From Mesorhizobium sp. Z1-4 (lineage in GTDB: Bacteria > Pseudomonadota > Alphaproteobacteria > Rhizobiales > Rhizobiaceae), in the NCBI RefSeq assembly GCF_004000235.1, contig NZ_RCIO01000005.1, positions 1 to 64,000 on the forward strand: DNA of 64,000 bases, written 5' to 3'. The position numbers and the translations under genes were made by a program. The notes below the pieces were generated by a model. It had not been told where the DNA came from. It did no database searches and saw nothing but the letters and a program-made list of their open reading frames with translations. Positions 55,014-63,617 of the stretch are shown here, in pieces. The stretch's first letter is position 1. Each line of letters starts with the position of its first letter.

Positions 55014-55655
55014 TCAGGACTTCTCTTCCTCGTCCGAGCCTTCCTCGGCCGCGGCCTCTGCGCCTTCCTCGGCTTCGCCGGCGTCTTCATCCTCGAATTC
55101 CGCATCGGGATCGAAGAAGTTTTCCGGCTGTGCGTTTTCGTTGACGTCTTCGCCATAGATCGCCTCGGCGCTGGTCAACGTCTCGCCGCGTGCCTGGCGC
55201 TCGGCCTCGTCGGTGGAGCGGGCGATGTTGAGCGTGATCGTGACGTCGACTTCCGGGTGCAGCGCGAGCGCCACATTGATCAGGCCGATTGCCTTGATCG
55301 GCTGGTTCAGCTCGACCTGGTTGCGGGCAACCGAGAAGCCTTCTCCGGTCAGGATGTCGGCGATGTCGCGCGTCGACACCGAACCGTAGAGCTGGCCGGT
55401 TTCGCCGGCGGCACGCACCACCACGAAGGTCTTGCCGTCGAGCTTGTCTGCAACGGACTGTGCTTCTGTCCTGCGCTCGAGATCGCGTGCTTCGAGCTGC
55501 ACACGCTGGCCTTCGAATTTCTTGCGGTTGGCGTCGTTGGCGCGCAGCGCCTTGCCCTGCGGCAGAAGGAAGTTGCGGGCAAACCCGTCCTTCACCTTCA
55601 CCTCTTCGCCCATCTGGCCGAGCCGGGCGATGCGCTCGAGAAGAATGACCTGCAT
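55014..55655 (-). CDS. rplI: 50S ribosomal protein L9
   Basis: Large-subunit protein that binds 23S rRNA near the L1 stalk. In 213 residues: N-terminal rRNA-binding domain ([36 protein letters not shown]), the long connecting helix, and the C-terminal domain ([30 protein letters not shown]). An acidic Glu/Asp/Ala tail of about 45 residues extends beyond the usual 150-residue length, common in alphaproteobacteria. It follows rpsR after a structured 248-nt spacer and is ended by a terminator. Confidence 0.96.
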   Translation of the reverse strand: MQVILLERIARLGQMGEEVKVKDGFARNFLLPQGKALRANDANRKKFEGQRVQLEARDLERRTEAQSVADKLDGKTFVVVRAAGETGQLYGSVSTRDIADILTGEGFSVARNQVELNQPIKAIGLINVALALHPEVDVTITLNIARSTDEAERQARGETLTSAEAIYGEDVNENAQPENFFDPDAEFEDEDAGEAEEGAEAAAEEGSDEEEKS

Positions 55656-55903
55656 CGTCTTTGTCCTGTTCTGGCGCCGGGCGGAGCCGGGCGCGGTTGA
55701 ATTCGAACGAACAGGAAGCGGCGCGCCTGTGGCGCTCTGGTATCGCTGTCCTGCCCGCCGGGCAGTTAGAAGCGAGCCCTTTGGGCCGGCCTCAACTCGG
55801 AGTTTTGCCGCTTCCGAAGCGGTATTTCCGTCTGCCGCCTCAATGCGCGCTGGGCGAGGGCGGCAGACGATGTTTCCGGTTCGCGGCTAGCGGCCGCGAG
55901 GCC
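55656..55903 (-). other. Structured 248-nt spacer between rpsR and rplI
   Basis: No plausible gene. Three perfect hairpins would form in the transcript: 10-bp arms at 55830-55839 and 55859-55868 with a 19-nt loop; 6-bp arms at 55808-55813 and 55817-55822 (CCGCTT-CCG-AAGCGG); and 6-bp arms at 55751-55756 and 55760-55765 (CTGCCC-GCC-GGGCAG). None is followed by a U-run, so they are not simple terminators. Confidence 0.6.
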
Positions 55904-56152
55904 TTACTTCACCACGTAGGGCAGAAGGCCGAGGAAGCGGGCGCGCTTGATCGCCTTGGCGAGTTCGCGCTGCTTCTTCTGGCTGACCGCGGTGATGCGC
56001 GACGGCACGATCTTGCCGCGCTCAGAAATGTAGCGCTGCAGGAGCTTGACGTCCTTGTAGTCGATCCGCGGCGCGTTGGCACCGGAGAACGGGCAGGTCT
56101 TGCGGCGGCGGTGAAACGGGCGCCGTGTCGGGATCTGGTTGATATCGACCAT
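55904..56152 (-). CDS. rpsR: 30S ribosomal protein S18
   Basis: Small-subunit platform protein that binds 16S rRNA together with S6. It has 82 residues; the family core [20 protein letters not shown] and [14 protein letters not shown] and the end [15 protein letters not shown] are complete. The N-terminus includes a histidine and arginine patch. Its ATG overlaps the stop of rpsF by one base, ensuring equal production of the two partners. Confidence 0.97.
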   Translation of the reverse strand: MVDINQIPTRRPFHRRRKTCPFSGANAPRIDYKDVKLLQRYISERGKIVPSRITAVSQKKQRELAKAIKRARFLGLLPYVVK

Positions 56153-56586
56153 TATTCGGCGCTCCCTTCATTGTCGCGCGGACGGCGCGGACGGTCGTCG
56201 CGGCTGCCGCGGTCTTCGCGCGGGCCCCGGTCGCGGTCGCCGCGGTCACGGCGGTCGCGGTCGTCGCGCTTCTGCATCATTGCCGACGGGCCTTCCTCAT
56301 GTGCGTCGACCTTGATGGTCATGTAACGCAGCACGTCTTCGGAAATGCTCATCTGGCGCTCGACTTCCTTCACCGCTTCCGGCGGGCAGTCGAGGTCCAT
56401 GAGGGTGAAATAGGCCTTCCGGTTCTTTTTGATGCGGAAGGTGAGGGACTTCACGCCCCAGTTTTCGATCCGGCCGATGGAGCCGCCCTTTTCTTCGATC
56501 ACGCCCTTGTACTGTTCCACAAGCGCGTCGACCTGCTGAGGCGACAAATCCTGTCGGGCCAGAAACACATGCTCATAAAGTGCCAT
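56152..56586 (-). CDS. rpsF: 30S ribosomal protein S6
   Basis: Small-subunit protein that forms a heterodimer with S18 on 16S rRNA. The 144-residue protein starts [20 protein letters not shown] and keeps the fold-defining [19 protein letters not shown]; the last 40 residues are a low-complexity Arg/Asp/Gly tail ([18 protein letters not shown]), longer than the E. coli protein and typical for the group. It leads the rpsF-rpsR-rplI operon from a promoter-like element about 210 bp upstream. Confidence 0.96.
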   Translation of the reverse strand: MALYEHVFLARQDLSPQQVDALVEQYKGVIEEKGGSIGRIENWGVKSLTFRIKKNRKAYFTLMDLDCPPEAVKEVERQMSISEDVLRYMTIKVDAHEEGPSAMMQKRDDRDRRDRGDRDRGPREDRGSRDDRPRRPRDNEGSAE

Positions 56587-56639
56587 TGTCTCTTGCCTTT
56601 CTTCATCTTCCCACCGGCGCCGACGGCTAAGCCTCCAGA

Positions 56640-56756
56640 CCTTTCGTGAGCCCGGAGCCGGGCGAAGAAAGGCTGTTTGAGACGGTCGAGAGCGGAGACA
56701 CGGGAGGCCGAAGTGCCTTATCGCCTTCTGCGGTCATCACCGTGAGGTCATGACCG
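56640..56756 (-). promoter_or_regulatory. rpsF leader with two hairpins, candidate S6-S18 autoregulation site
   Basis: The about 205-nt leader contains a nested hairpin (CCTTTC at 56640-56645 with GAAAGG at 56667-56672, inner CCCGG/CCGGG at 56651-56662) and a 7-bp hairpin (56731-56737 with 56750-56756). The S6:S18 complex is known to bind a structured element in rpsF leaders of many bacteria; whether this is that motif is inference. Confidence 0.35.
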
Positions 56757-56797
56757 GCCCTCCGTTCAGCCCCCAATCGGACCGATGGAAGCGCGGC

Positions 56798-56826
56798 GTA
56801 TAGGGGAAAAGGGCTGGCAAGGCAAG
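56798..56826 (-). promoter_or_regulatory. Putative promoter of rpsF-rpsR-rplI
   Basis: On the minus strand CTTGCC (plus 56821-56826) and CTATAC (plus 56798-56803) are 17 bp apart, a close match to the alphaproteobacterial housekeeping promoter. It would start transcription about 205 nt before rpsF. Confidence 0.6.
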
Positions 56827-56877
56827 GGGCGGCGGGCCTGGCATTAGTCGGCCGCATCTACCACCTCACCGAGCATC

Positions 56878-57555
56878 TTACTGTTCGCGATATTTTGCGA
56901 CCTCAAAGGGGATTGTGATGAAATAGCGTAGGAAAGCTTCCGTAAAACCGCGCATTGGGGCCAAGTCTTCTTTTGTAACGCCTTCTGGTTCGTGAGCGCC
57001 ATCATTTCCGATTAGTCGTATCTGGTCGGCCCATTCTTTCATCGCAGGCGGAATAAGACCCTTTTCAGCAAGCTTGGCGATCCGGGGCGCTAAGTTTCCC
57101 TTTATCTCTGGGTGCTTTTCCCGAATAGCAATGTCGATTGAACGCCGGTAAAGCATTGCAGCCGCGTCCTCGCCGTCTTCAGCCTTGAAATTTCTCTCGG
57201 CCGACCGGAATGCCTTCTTTACGGGCTCGCTAAGATGACCGGGTGTGCCTGAAACCTCGTTCGGTGTCCTAACTACTATTGAGGCAAGAGATCCCGATTC
57301 AATTGAATAATCTTTGGCAATCGCGGAAGAAAATTCCTGAATAAAGAACTGATATTGCTCATGTTTGCCATATTTGTTCGACGTGATTTTCGCCGAGACA
57401 GGGCCTATACAATTTCCGCATGTGGCAAAAACGTTCGCGAATGGCGCCTGCCGGTTCTTTTCAACGAACTCTGGCGGTGCCGTATACCAACCGACTATTT
57501 TCATTGACATTTTAACCGCGCCGCAGTGCGGGCAGGTGAATGTTAGGGTCGCCAT
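56878..57555 (-). CDS. DUF4145-domain protein with zinc-ribbon-like N-terminus
   Basis: A 225-residue protein with a DUF4145 domain in the C-terminal half (MLYRRSIDIAIREKHPEIKG; APRIAKLAEKGLIPPAMKEW; RLIGNDGAHEPEG). The N-terminus has paired cysteines (TCPHCGAV; ATCGNCIGP) like a zinc ribbon. DUF4145 is common in restriction and defence loci and as a stand-alone domain; its activity is unknown. The gene uses more A/T-ending codons than any neighbour, which suggests acquisition from elsewhere. It stands alone. Confidence 0.78.
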   Translation of the reverse strand: MATLTFTCPHCGAVKMSMKIVGWYTAPPEFVEKNRQAPFANVFATCGNCIGPVSAKITSNKYGKHEQYQFFIQEFSSAIAKDYSIESGSLASIVVRTPNEVSGTPGHLSEPVKKAFRSAERNFKAEDGEDAAAMLYRRSIDIAIREKHPEIKGNLAPRIAKLAEKGLIPPAMKEWADQIRLIGNDGAHEPEGVTKEDLAPMRGFTEAFLRYFITIPFEVAKYREQ

Positions 57556-57645
57556 AGCCGCCTGCCGTATTCATTAGATTTCATCCGCTTTCTCTGACTG
57601 AAATCGAACAGCTATGCTATACATACAGTTGATATACACGCCTAA

Positions 57646-57774
57646 GGCACGCCAAATTGCCCGCACGGCGAGCTTTCCGACATCTCCGAGATGATCTCGA
57701 CCGCGATTTCCCTGCCCAACACGAGCTGCGTGACCGAATTCACGATGCGCCCTCAGCACTCGCCTTATGTTTGA
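57646..57774 (+). pseudogene. C-terminal remnant of a short-chain dehydrogenase gene
   Basis: An open frame of 42 codons without a start reads, near its end, LSDISEMISTAISLPNTSC and VTEFTMRP, which resembles the C-terminal helix and strand of SDR proteins (pattern D-I-A-E-x-I-x-x-A-x-S-L-P). A stop at 57643-57645 closes it upstream, and nothing SDR-like precedes it. It overlaps the start of the next gene in another frame. Assignment rests on pattern memory only. Confidence 0.4.
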
Positions 57775-58435
57775 GGCGCAGCGGATAAGGCGCATCGCCG
57801 CCGGGTTGGCCCTTGCGGCCGTCGCAGGCCCGGCGTTCGCTGCCGAACCCATCGTTTTCACGCACAAGAACTGGTCGGATTTGCGCGGCATCCTGAATGT
57901 CTTCGACGCGTTTAGGCAGGCTTGTCTGAACCAGCCGGTGACGCAGGCACTGCCGGAAGAGCTTCGTCCCGAGGGCTACCGGATCGTCCCGTCCGGGCTG
58001 CATGCGCTTGGCTTCGACAACGGCAAGCCGCCAACAGCGGTGGTCTTGTCTGTGACGGGTGACGAGGAGAAGGATTTCGAGCAGGGTGAGCCTTTCGTCC
58101 ATCTCGGCTTTCCGACCGACAGCGTTCCGAACGGCGAATGCCGGGCCGCGTGGAAGCGGGCGTGGGACTATGACGAGGGCGTTCAGGGGGTGATGACCGC
58201 TACCGCCGCCGTGTTCGACAGCTGGATGTCGTTCTACCTCAAGGCCGTGCGCGTCTCGCGGCCCGATGACAGCTTCACCGCATCAAAGGTCTACAGCAAT
58301 GTTAGCGAATGGGCGGTGCCGTGCTTTGGCGGAACATGGTGCCGCGCCAGCGTGCTTCTCGACCAGCGGCTCGACGAGGGCATCTATCTGACGATCAGCC
58401 GCGGCGACCCGCCGGCCGCACCGGGCGGCGGTTAG
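57767..58435 (+). CDS. Secreted hypothetical protein
   Basis: Function not recognised. The 222-residue product has an N-terminal signal peptide (RIRRIAAGLALAAVAGPAFA, cleavage after AFA at 24-26) and a mature domain with four cysteines (QACLNQ; GECRAA; VPCFGGTWC) that could form two disulfides. Recognisable stretches are THKNWSDLRGIL and FDSWMSFYLKAVRVSRPDDS. It is likely periplasmic. It starts inside the SDR remnant and ends 8 bp before the convergent Usp gene. Confidence 0.7.
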   Translation: MFEAQRIRRIAAGLALAAVAGPAFAAEPIVFTHKNWSDLRGILNVFDAFRQACLNQPVTQALPEELRPEGYRIVPSGLHALGFDNGKPPTAVVLSVTGDEEKDFEQGEPFVHLGFPTDSVPNGECRAAWKRAWDYDEGVQGVMTATAAVFDSWMSFYLKAVRVSRPDDSFTASKVYSNVSEWAVPCFGGTWCRASVLLDQRLDEGIYLTISRGDPPAAPGGG

Positions 58436-58443
58436 AGGCGGCA

Positions 58444-59289
58444 TCATCTGAACATCAGCACCGGTATCTTGCAGCGGCGCACGAGTTCGGTCGTTGTCGA
58501 GCCGATCACGAGCGCACGGATGCGCGAATGGCCGTAGGCGCCCATGACCAGCAGGCCGACGCCGCTTTCCTCCACATGGGCGCCGATCGCCTCTTCCGGT
58601 TCGCCGGCAGACAGGACGGAGGTCACCTCGAAGCCGGCTTCGGCCAGCAGCGCGACCGGCGCGGCGAGCCGCGACCGGTTTTCTGGCGTATCCGCGCCAA
58701 CCGAAAGCACCGTGCATTTCAGCCCCTTCAGCAGCGGGCTTGAAACCAGATAATCCACAGCCCGCTTGGCGCTGGCGCCGCCATCATATGCGATGAGAAA
58801 ATGCCGCGCCGGTTCGTGGGCGCGTGCCGCCACCAGCACCGGCTTTTTCGAAGCGCGCACCACACGCTCCAGATTCGATCCCAGATGCAGCCGCGCGAAA
58901 TCCGCCGCTTCGCCGCGCTTGCCGATGACGACGATTTCGGCCTCGGCCTCGAGATCGCCCAGCGCATCCAGAAGGTCGCCATTGCGCAGTTTGGTGTTCA
59001 CCTCAATGCCCGTGGCGGCGGCCTCGGCGCGTGCACCGTCGAGAATGGCCCGGCCCTTCTGCTGCGCCAGCCGGCCGTGCTCTTCGTCCAGATCGGCCAT
59101 CTTTTTAAGCAGTGTGGTGCGCGCATTCGCGTCCAGCTGGCCGCTGAGGTCGAAATTGCCGGCGATGCGCCGCCCGAGCACATGCGCGACCTCGACCGGA
59201 AGCGACAGGCGCCCGGCCGCCCACGCCGCGATACCCGTCACGCTTTTGGAGTAGATCGAGCCGTCGACGAGCGCGAGTATCTTGGTCAT
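58444..59289 (-). CDS. Tandem universal stress protein
   Basis: A 281-residue protein with two Usp domains. The N-terminal one (about 1-145) has VVIGKRGEAADFARLHLGSN; the C-terminal one (about 150-281) has VMGAYGHSRIRALVIGSTTT, matching the G-2x-G-9x-G-S/T ATP-binding pattern. Usp proteins accumulate in stress or stasis; molecular roles vary. The gene starts 11 bp after the stop of the SulP transporter, so the two form an operon. Confidence 0.9.
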   Translation of the reverse strand: MTKILALVDGSIYSKSVTGIAAWAAGRLSLPVEVAHVLGRRIAGNFDLSGQLDANARTTLLKKMADLDEEHGRLAQQKGRAILDGARAEAAATGIEVNTKLRNGDLLDALGDLEAEAEIVVIGKRGEAADFARLHLGSNLERVVRASKKPVLVAARAHEPARHFLIAYDGGASAKRAVDYLVSSPLLKGLKCTVLSVGADTPENRSRLAAPVALLAEAGFEVTSVLSAGEPEEAIGAHVEESGVGLLVMGAYGHSRIRALVIGSTTTELVRRCKIPVLMFR

Positions 59290-59300
59290 CGGAACTCTCC

Positions 59301-60788
59301 TTAGTGTCCAAGCAGCGCGTCTGCGCCGCCCGGTTTGTCGTGCAGCGCCAGCTTGTCGACCAGTGTCGCGCTCGCCTCGTTCATGCCGATAAGCTCAACC
59401 TCGGTGCCTTCGCGGCGGAATTTCAGCATCACCGTATCGATCGCGCCCACGCCCGTGAGATCCCAGATATGCGAACGGCTGACATCGATGGTGACGCGCG
59501 CAACCGCTTCCTTGAAATCGAATGCGCGCACGAATTCTTCCGCCGAGGCAAAAAAGATCTGGCCGGTCACGTGATAGGCGCGGGCCTCTCCGTCATCGGA
59601 AAGGGTGGAGGACACGCGGAAGATCTGCGCCACCTTGGACGCAAAGAACAGGCCGGACAGAAGCACGCCCACCAGAACGCCAAGCGCCAGATTGTGTGTG
59701 GCCACGACAACGATCACCGTTGCCACCATCACGGTGGAGGACCGGCGCGGATGTTCGCGCAGGTTTTTGATCGACGACCATGAGAAGGTGCCGATCGAAA
59801 CCATGATCATGATGGCGACGAGTGCGGCCATCGGGATCACCGAAACCCAGTCGCCCAGCACGACGATGAGGAACAGAAGCAGCGCACCGGCCGTGAAGCA
59901 GGAAAGGCGCCCGCGGCCCCCGGATTTCACGTTGATCACCGACTGGCCGATCATCGCGCAGCCTGCCATGCCGCCCAGAAAGCCGGTCACCAGATTGGCG
60001 CTGCCTTGTCCGATACACTCACGGTTGCGGTCGCTGCCGGTGTCGGTCAGCTCATCCACGATCGACGCGGTCATCAGCGATTCCAGCAGGCCGACTACCG
60101 CCACAGCTGCCGAATAGGGCAGCACGATCAGCAGTGTCTCCAGCGTCATCGGCACATCCGGCAGCAGGAACACGGGCAACGTGGAAGGCAATTCGCCCAT
60201 GTCGCCGACAGTGCGCAGATCGTCCATGTCGAACCAAAGCGCGACTGCCGTCAGCACGATGATGCAGACCAGTGGCGAAGGCACCGCCTTGGTGACGTAG
60301 GGAAACAGGTAGATGATGGCGAGCCCGGCCGCGACCATGACATAGGTCAGCGCCGGCACGCCGATGAGCTCCGGCACCTGCGCCATGAAGATCAGGATCG
60401 CCAGCGCATTGACGAAGCCGGTGATCACGGAGCGCGATACGAAGCGCATCAGGTCGCCGAGCCGCGCCAGCCCCGCAACGATCTGCAGCACGCCGGCCAG
60501 AATGGTCGCCACCAGCAGATATTGCAGCCCGTGGTCGCGCACGAGCGACACCATCAGCACCGCCGTTGCGGCGGTGGCGGCCGAAATCATGCCTGGCCTG
60601 CCGCCGGTGAAGGCAATAATCACGGCAATCGAAAACGAGGCGTAGAGGCCGACTTTGGGGTCCACGCCGGCAATGATCGAAAAGGCGATGGCTTCGGGAA
60701 TGAGGGCGAGGGCAACAACCGTGCCCGCCAGAAGGTCGCCGCGAATATTGCCGAACCATTCGCGGCGGTAGGCGGAAAGCGAAGTCAT
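59301..60788 (-). CDS. SulP-family anion transporter with STAS domain
   Basis: A 495-residue inner-membrane transporter for sulfate, bicarbonate or another anion. The membrane domain has the SulP start [20 protein letters not shown] and [19 protein letters not shown]; the C-terminal STAS domain (about 385-485) has [20 protein letters not shown] with the D-x-T/S phosphoacceptor region near [10 protein letters not shown]. The frame is open to 60899, but the ATG at 60788 starts just before the first conserved block. The substrate cannot be decided; operon with a Usp gene 11 bp downstream. Confidence 0.92.
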   Translation of the reverse strand: MTSLSAYRREWFGNIRGDLLAGTVVALALIPEAIAFSIIAGVDPKVGLYASFSIAVIIAFTGGRPGMISAATAATAVLMVSLVRDHGLQYLLVATILAGVLQIVAGLARLGDLMRFVSRSVITGFVNALAILIFMAQVPELIGVPALTYVMVAAGLAIIYLFPYVTKAVPSPLVCIIVLTAVALWFDMDDLRTVGDMGELPSTLPVFLLPDVPMTLETLLIVLPYSAAVAVVGLLESLMTASIVDELTDTGSDRNRECIGQGSANLVTGFLGGMAGCAMIGQSVINVKSGGRGRLSCFTAGALLLFLIVVLGDWVSVIPMAALVAIMIMVSIGTFSWSSIKNLREHPRRSSTVMVATVIVVVATHNLALGVLVGVLLSGLFFASKVAQIFRVSSTLSDDGEARAYHVTGQIFFASAEEFVRAFDFKEAVARVTIDVSRSHIWDLTGVGAIDTVMLKFRREGTEVELIGMNEASATLVDKLALHDKPGGADALLGH

Positions 60789-60973
60789 GAAATTCCAGAT
60801 GCTGATAACCGCTGCGATCGGTCGATCTGGCGATGAGCGTCGCCTGTTGCGGTGATTGTCCGGCGGGTCGGCGGCCGGAAAAGCCACCCGGATTTTCACC
60901 GGGTCCGGTCGAATGGCGCCTTCTTAGGCAAGCTTATGCCGCACTGCAACATCAGACCGGGCACTTTGTCCTG

Positions 60974-61876
60974 TCAGCCCCGCCCCAGCTCCCCGGCCAG
61001 AAAGTCGAACACGATCCTGACCCGCCGGCTGGTGTGCAGCTCGCGATGCGCAGTGAGCCAGACCGGAAACTCCATTGGCGCGAAGTCCGGCAGCACGCGC
61101 CTGACCAGCGGCTCTGCGTCGCCGAGCTTTTCGGGCACGATGCCGATCGCCGCGCCGTGGCGGCAAAGCTCCCAGTGAACGAAATGGCTGCCGGTCAGCA
61201 GCGGGAAGTTTGCGTGGGTCACCGGCAACCCCTGGCTGTTCAGGCCGTTGACCATCACGTCGGTGGTGTCGAACCCGATGAATTCCGCCCTGGCGAGTTC
61301 TTCGGGCCTGGTCGGGTTGCCGATCTTCTTCAGATAATCGGGCGTTGCGTAAAGCCGCCCGCGATCGTCGGCCAGCCTGCGCGCAATCAGGTCGGGCTGG
61401 GTCGGGCGGAAGTTGCGGATGGCGATATCGGCCTCGCGCCGCTTCAGGTCGATGGCAGCATTTGAGGCGACGATCTCCACCGTGATACCGGGATATTCCA
61501 GGCGCATCCTGGCAACGATCGGCGCCAGCACATATGCGGAGTAGATTTCGCTGGCGGTGATGCAGATCGCGCCTTCGACCGACTGAGTTTGTCCGGATGC
61601 GGCAAGCGACATGCGCCCGGCGGCTTCGCCCATGGCGCGCACATGGTCGAGCAGTTCCAGCCCCGACGGCGTCAGCACGAGCCCGCGCCCCGCACGCTCG
61701 AAAAGCACCACGCCGAGCTCTTCTTCCAGCGCGTCGACTTGCCGTCCGAGCGTCGGCTGCGCCATTCCAAGGGCACGGGCTGCGGCCGACAGCGAGCCTT
61801 CCTCCGCCGTCACGAGGAAGGTGCGTGCGCGGTTCCAGTCGAACTTGATCGAGCGCCAATCCATGCGAAAACGCAT
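60974..61876 (-). CDS. LysR-family transcriptional regulator
   Basis: A 300-residue LysR-type regulator: N-terminal winged helix (FDWNRARTFLVTAEEGSLSA; AARALGMAQPTLGRQVDALE) and a C-terminal periplasmic-binding-like effector domain (AICITASEIYSAYVLAPIVA; HGAAIGIVPEKLGD). It is divergent from an MDR-family reductase gene 101 bp away, the usual geometry for regulating a neighbour. The start is ATG 61876, or ATG 61864. Confidence 0.9.
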   Translation of the reverse strand: MRFRMDWRSIKFDWNRARTFLVTAEEGSLSAAARALGMAQPTLGRQVDALEEELGVVLFERAGRGLVLTPSGLELLDHVRAMGEAAGRMSLAASGQTQSVEGAICITASEIYSAYVLAPIVARMRLEYPGITVEIVASNAAIDLKRREADIAIRNFRPTQPDLIARRLADDRGRLYATPDYLKKIGNPTRPEELARAEFIGFDTTDVMVNGLNSQGLPVTHANFPLLTGSHFVHWELCRHGAAIGIVPEKLGDAEPLVRRVLPDFAPMEFPVWLTAHRELHTSRRVRIVFDFLAGELGRG

Positions 61877-61904
61877 ATCAGAGCAAGGGCATTGGTCAAT
61901 TCCT

Positions 61905-61920
61905 CATGCATCAGTGCATG
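61905..61920. promoter_or_regulatory. Palindromic operator candidate between LysR and MDR genes
   Basis: CATGCA-TCAG-TGCATG, a perfect 6-bp inverted repeat in the divergent 101-bp gap, 28 bp from the LysR start and 57 bp from the reductase start. LysR regulators bind such dyads near divergent promoters. Confidence 0.45.
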
Positions 61921-61977
61921 GCTATATCGCCGTCAACAACGCCCGGCCGACAGGCCAGATGGACAAGGAACAAACCG

Positions 61978-62979
61978 ATGAAAGCTGCATGGCACGACAG
62001 ATATGGCCCCGCCGACGTTCTGGAAATTCGCGAAGTCGCGCGGCCGGAACCGAAAGACGACGAAATCCTGGTGCAGGTGTTCGCCACAACGGTAACCACC
62101 GCCGACTGGCGTTTCCGCGCTTCGAATTTCCCGAAAGTCCTGTGGCTGGCGGGCCGCGCGATGGCTGGCCTGTTCAGGCCGAAAAATAATGTGCTGGGAT
62201 CGGAATTCGCCGGCCGCGTCGTCGCCAAGGGCAAGGATGTGACGAAGTTCAAGGGCGGCGACGAGGTGTTCGGGTTCTCCGGCGCTTGGGGCGCGCACGC
62301 CGAATATGTCGTTGTGTCGCAAGATGGCCCGGTGGTCCGCAAACCGGCTGCTGTCGGTTATGACGAGGCCGCCGCGACACCCTTCGGCGCCAACACCGCA
62401 CTTACCTTTCTGCGCGACTTCGCTCAGGTCCGGCCCGGCCAGAAGGTGCTGATCGCCGGTGCGTCCGGCGGTGTCGGCGTATGGGCGGTGCAGATAGCCA
62501 AACACCTTGGCGCAGAGGTGTCAGCGGTAACGAGCACCGGCAATGTCGAACTGGTCACCTCGCTCGGCGCCGACCGCGTGATCGACTACAAACGCGACAA
62601 TTACTGGGAAACCGGCGAAACCTGGGACGTGATCTTCGATACCGCCGGCACAACCAGATTCGCCGAGGCAAAGCGCGCGCTGACGCCCAAGGGCCTCTTC
62701 CTTCCGGCTGAATTCCAGGGCCGCGAGATGCTGCAGGCGCTGCGCGCGCTTATCTTGGGCGGCAAGCGGATCATGCTGCGCGTGTCGGGTGACAGCCAGG
62801 AAGATTTGCAGACGATCGCCGACCTGCTGGACGAGGGCGAAATCCGCGCGGTGATCGACAGCCACTACCCGCTGGAGCGTATCGCCGATGCGCATCGCCG
62901 CGTCGAAAGCCGCCACAAGCGCGGTTCTGTGGTTGTCACCGTCGCACCGCAGGCACTGCCGGTCGGGAAGGCGGCTTAA
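61978..62979 (+). CDS. MDR-superfamily NAD(P)-dependent oxidoreductase (quinone-reductase-like)
   Basis: A 333-residue medium-chain dehydrogenase/reductase: N-terminal GroES-like domain (MKAAWHDRYGPADVLEIREV; NNVLGSEFAGRVVAKG) and Rossmann domain (VLIAGASGGVGVWAVQIAKH, IFDTAGTTRFAEAKRA). The zinc-binding Cys/His ligands of alcohol dehydrogenases are absent, so it is a zinc-free quinone-reductase-like member acting on a carbonyl or quinone; the substrate is unknown. AAGGA about 10 nt before ATG 61978 supports the start. Probably controlled by the divergent LysR regulator. Confidence 0.88.
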   Translation: MKAAWHDRYGPADVLEIREVARPEPKDDEILVQVFATTVTTADWRFRASNFPKVLWLAGRAMAGLFRPKNNVLGSEFAGRVVAKGKDVTKFKGGDEVFGFSGAWGAHAEYVVVSQDGPVVRKPAAVGYDEAAATPFGANTALTFLRDFAQVRPGQKVLIAGASGGVGVWAVQIAKHLGAEVSAVTSTGNVELVTSLGADRVIDYKRDNYWETGETWDVIFDTAGTTRFAEAKRALTPKGLFLPAEFQGREMLQALRALILGGKRIMLRVSGDSQEDLQTIADLLDEGEIRAVIDSHYPLERIADAHRRVESRHKRGSVVVTVAPQALPVGKAA

Positions 62980-62991
62980 GCTCGGCAGGTT

Positions 62992-63014
62992 ATCCTCGGG
63001 CTTGTCCCGAGGAT
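62992..63014. repeat. Short palindromic repeat
   Basis: ATCCTCGGG (62992-63000) and CCCGAGGAT (63006-63014) flank a 5-nt loop: a perfect 9-bp hairpin without a T-run. This palindrome type is widely scattered between genes in rhizobial genomes. Confidence 0.7.
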
Positions 63015-63083
63015 ATGCCGGGCGTCCGTCCTCAGGCCGTGAAAGCAATAGCGCTGCCACATTCCCTGTGGCACAATTGGCGC

Positions 63084-63320
63084 ATGGATATTGACGACAA
63101 GATTTCCGACGACCTGAGCCGGCGGCTTGACGCGCTTGCAAGCCGCTCGACCTTGACCCGCGGCCAGATTATCGAGGACGCGCTGGCGCATGGCCGCTCG
63201 CTCGCCTGGCAGGAAAAATGGATCGCGGGCGTTCAGGCCGGCATCGATCAGGCTGACCGCGGTGAATTTGCGTCGGACGAGCAGATCGCTTCTGTCCTCG
63301 GCAAATACGGTCAAGTCTGA
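63084..63320 (+). CDS. ParD/CopG-type antitoxin
   Basis: A 78-residue antitoxin with a ribbon-helix-helix N-terminus (MDIDDKISDDLSRRLDALAS; TRGQIIEDALAHG) that binds the operon's operator, and a C-terminal helix (AGIDQADRGEFASDEQIASV) that would wrap the toxin. ATG 63084 was chosen; the frame extends upstream to 63015 through repeat-flanking sequence. The toxin gene follows 6 bp later, the usual order for type II modules. Confidence 0.88.
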   Translation: MDIDDKISDDLSRRLDALASRSTLTRGQIIEDALAHGRSLAWQEKWIAGVQAGIDQADRGEFASDEQIASVLGKYGQV

Positions 63321-63326
63321 CCTTTC

Positions 63327-63614
63327 GTGCGGCTGCGCTGGACGAAGCTTTATCTCAGCGAATTGCGGTCAATTGCTGATTACATCGCGCAGCACAATCC
63401 GCGCGCGGCGGCTCGCGTCGTCAACGAAATCCACACCAAAACAGAACGCCTTCTGTCCACGAATCCATTCATTGGCCGGCGGGGTGAAATCGAAGGCACC
63501 CGCGAACTCGTCATTCCAGGTACCCCATACATCGTTGCCTACCGCGTGCTCGATGAGCAGATAGACGTTCTGTTTGTCCAGCATGGAGCTCGCGAATGGC
63601 CCGACGAGGCTTGA
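63327..63614 (+). CDS. ParE/RelE-superfamily toxin
   Basis: A 95-residue toxin of the ParE/RelE fold: KLYLSELRSIADYIAQHNPR at the N-terminus, NPFIGRRGEIEGTRELVI and YIVAYRVLDEQIDVLFVQHG matching ParE-type proteins, which poison DNA gyrase, whereas RelE cleaves mRNA; sequence favours ParE. The start is GTG at 63327. It ends 3 bp before the convergent ABC-2 permease gene. Confidence 0.88.
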   Translation: MRLRWTKLYLSELRSIADYIAQHNPRAAARVVNEIHTKTERLLSTNPFIGRRGEIEGTRELVIPGTPYIVAYRVLDEQIDVLFVQHGAREWPDEA

Positions 63615-63617
63615 AGC

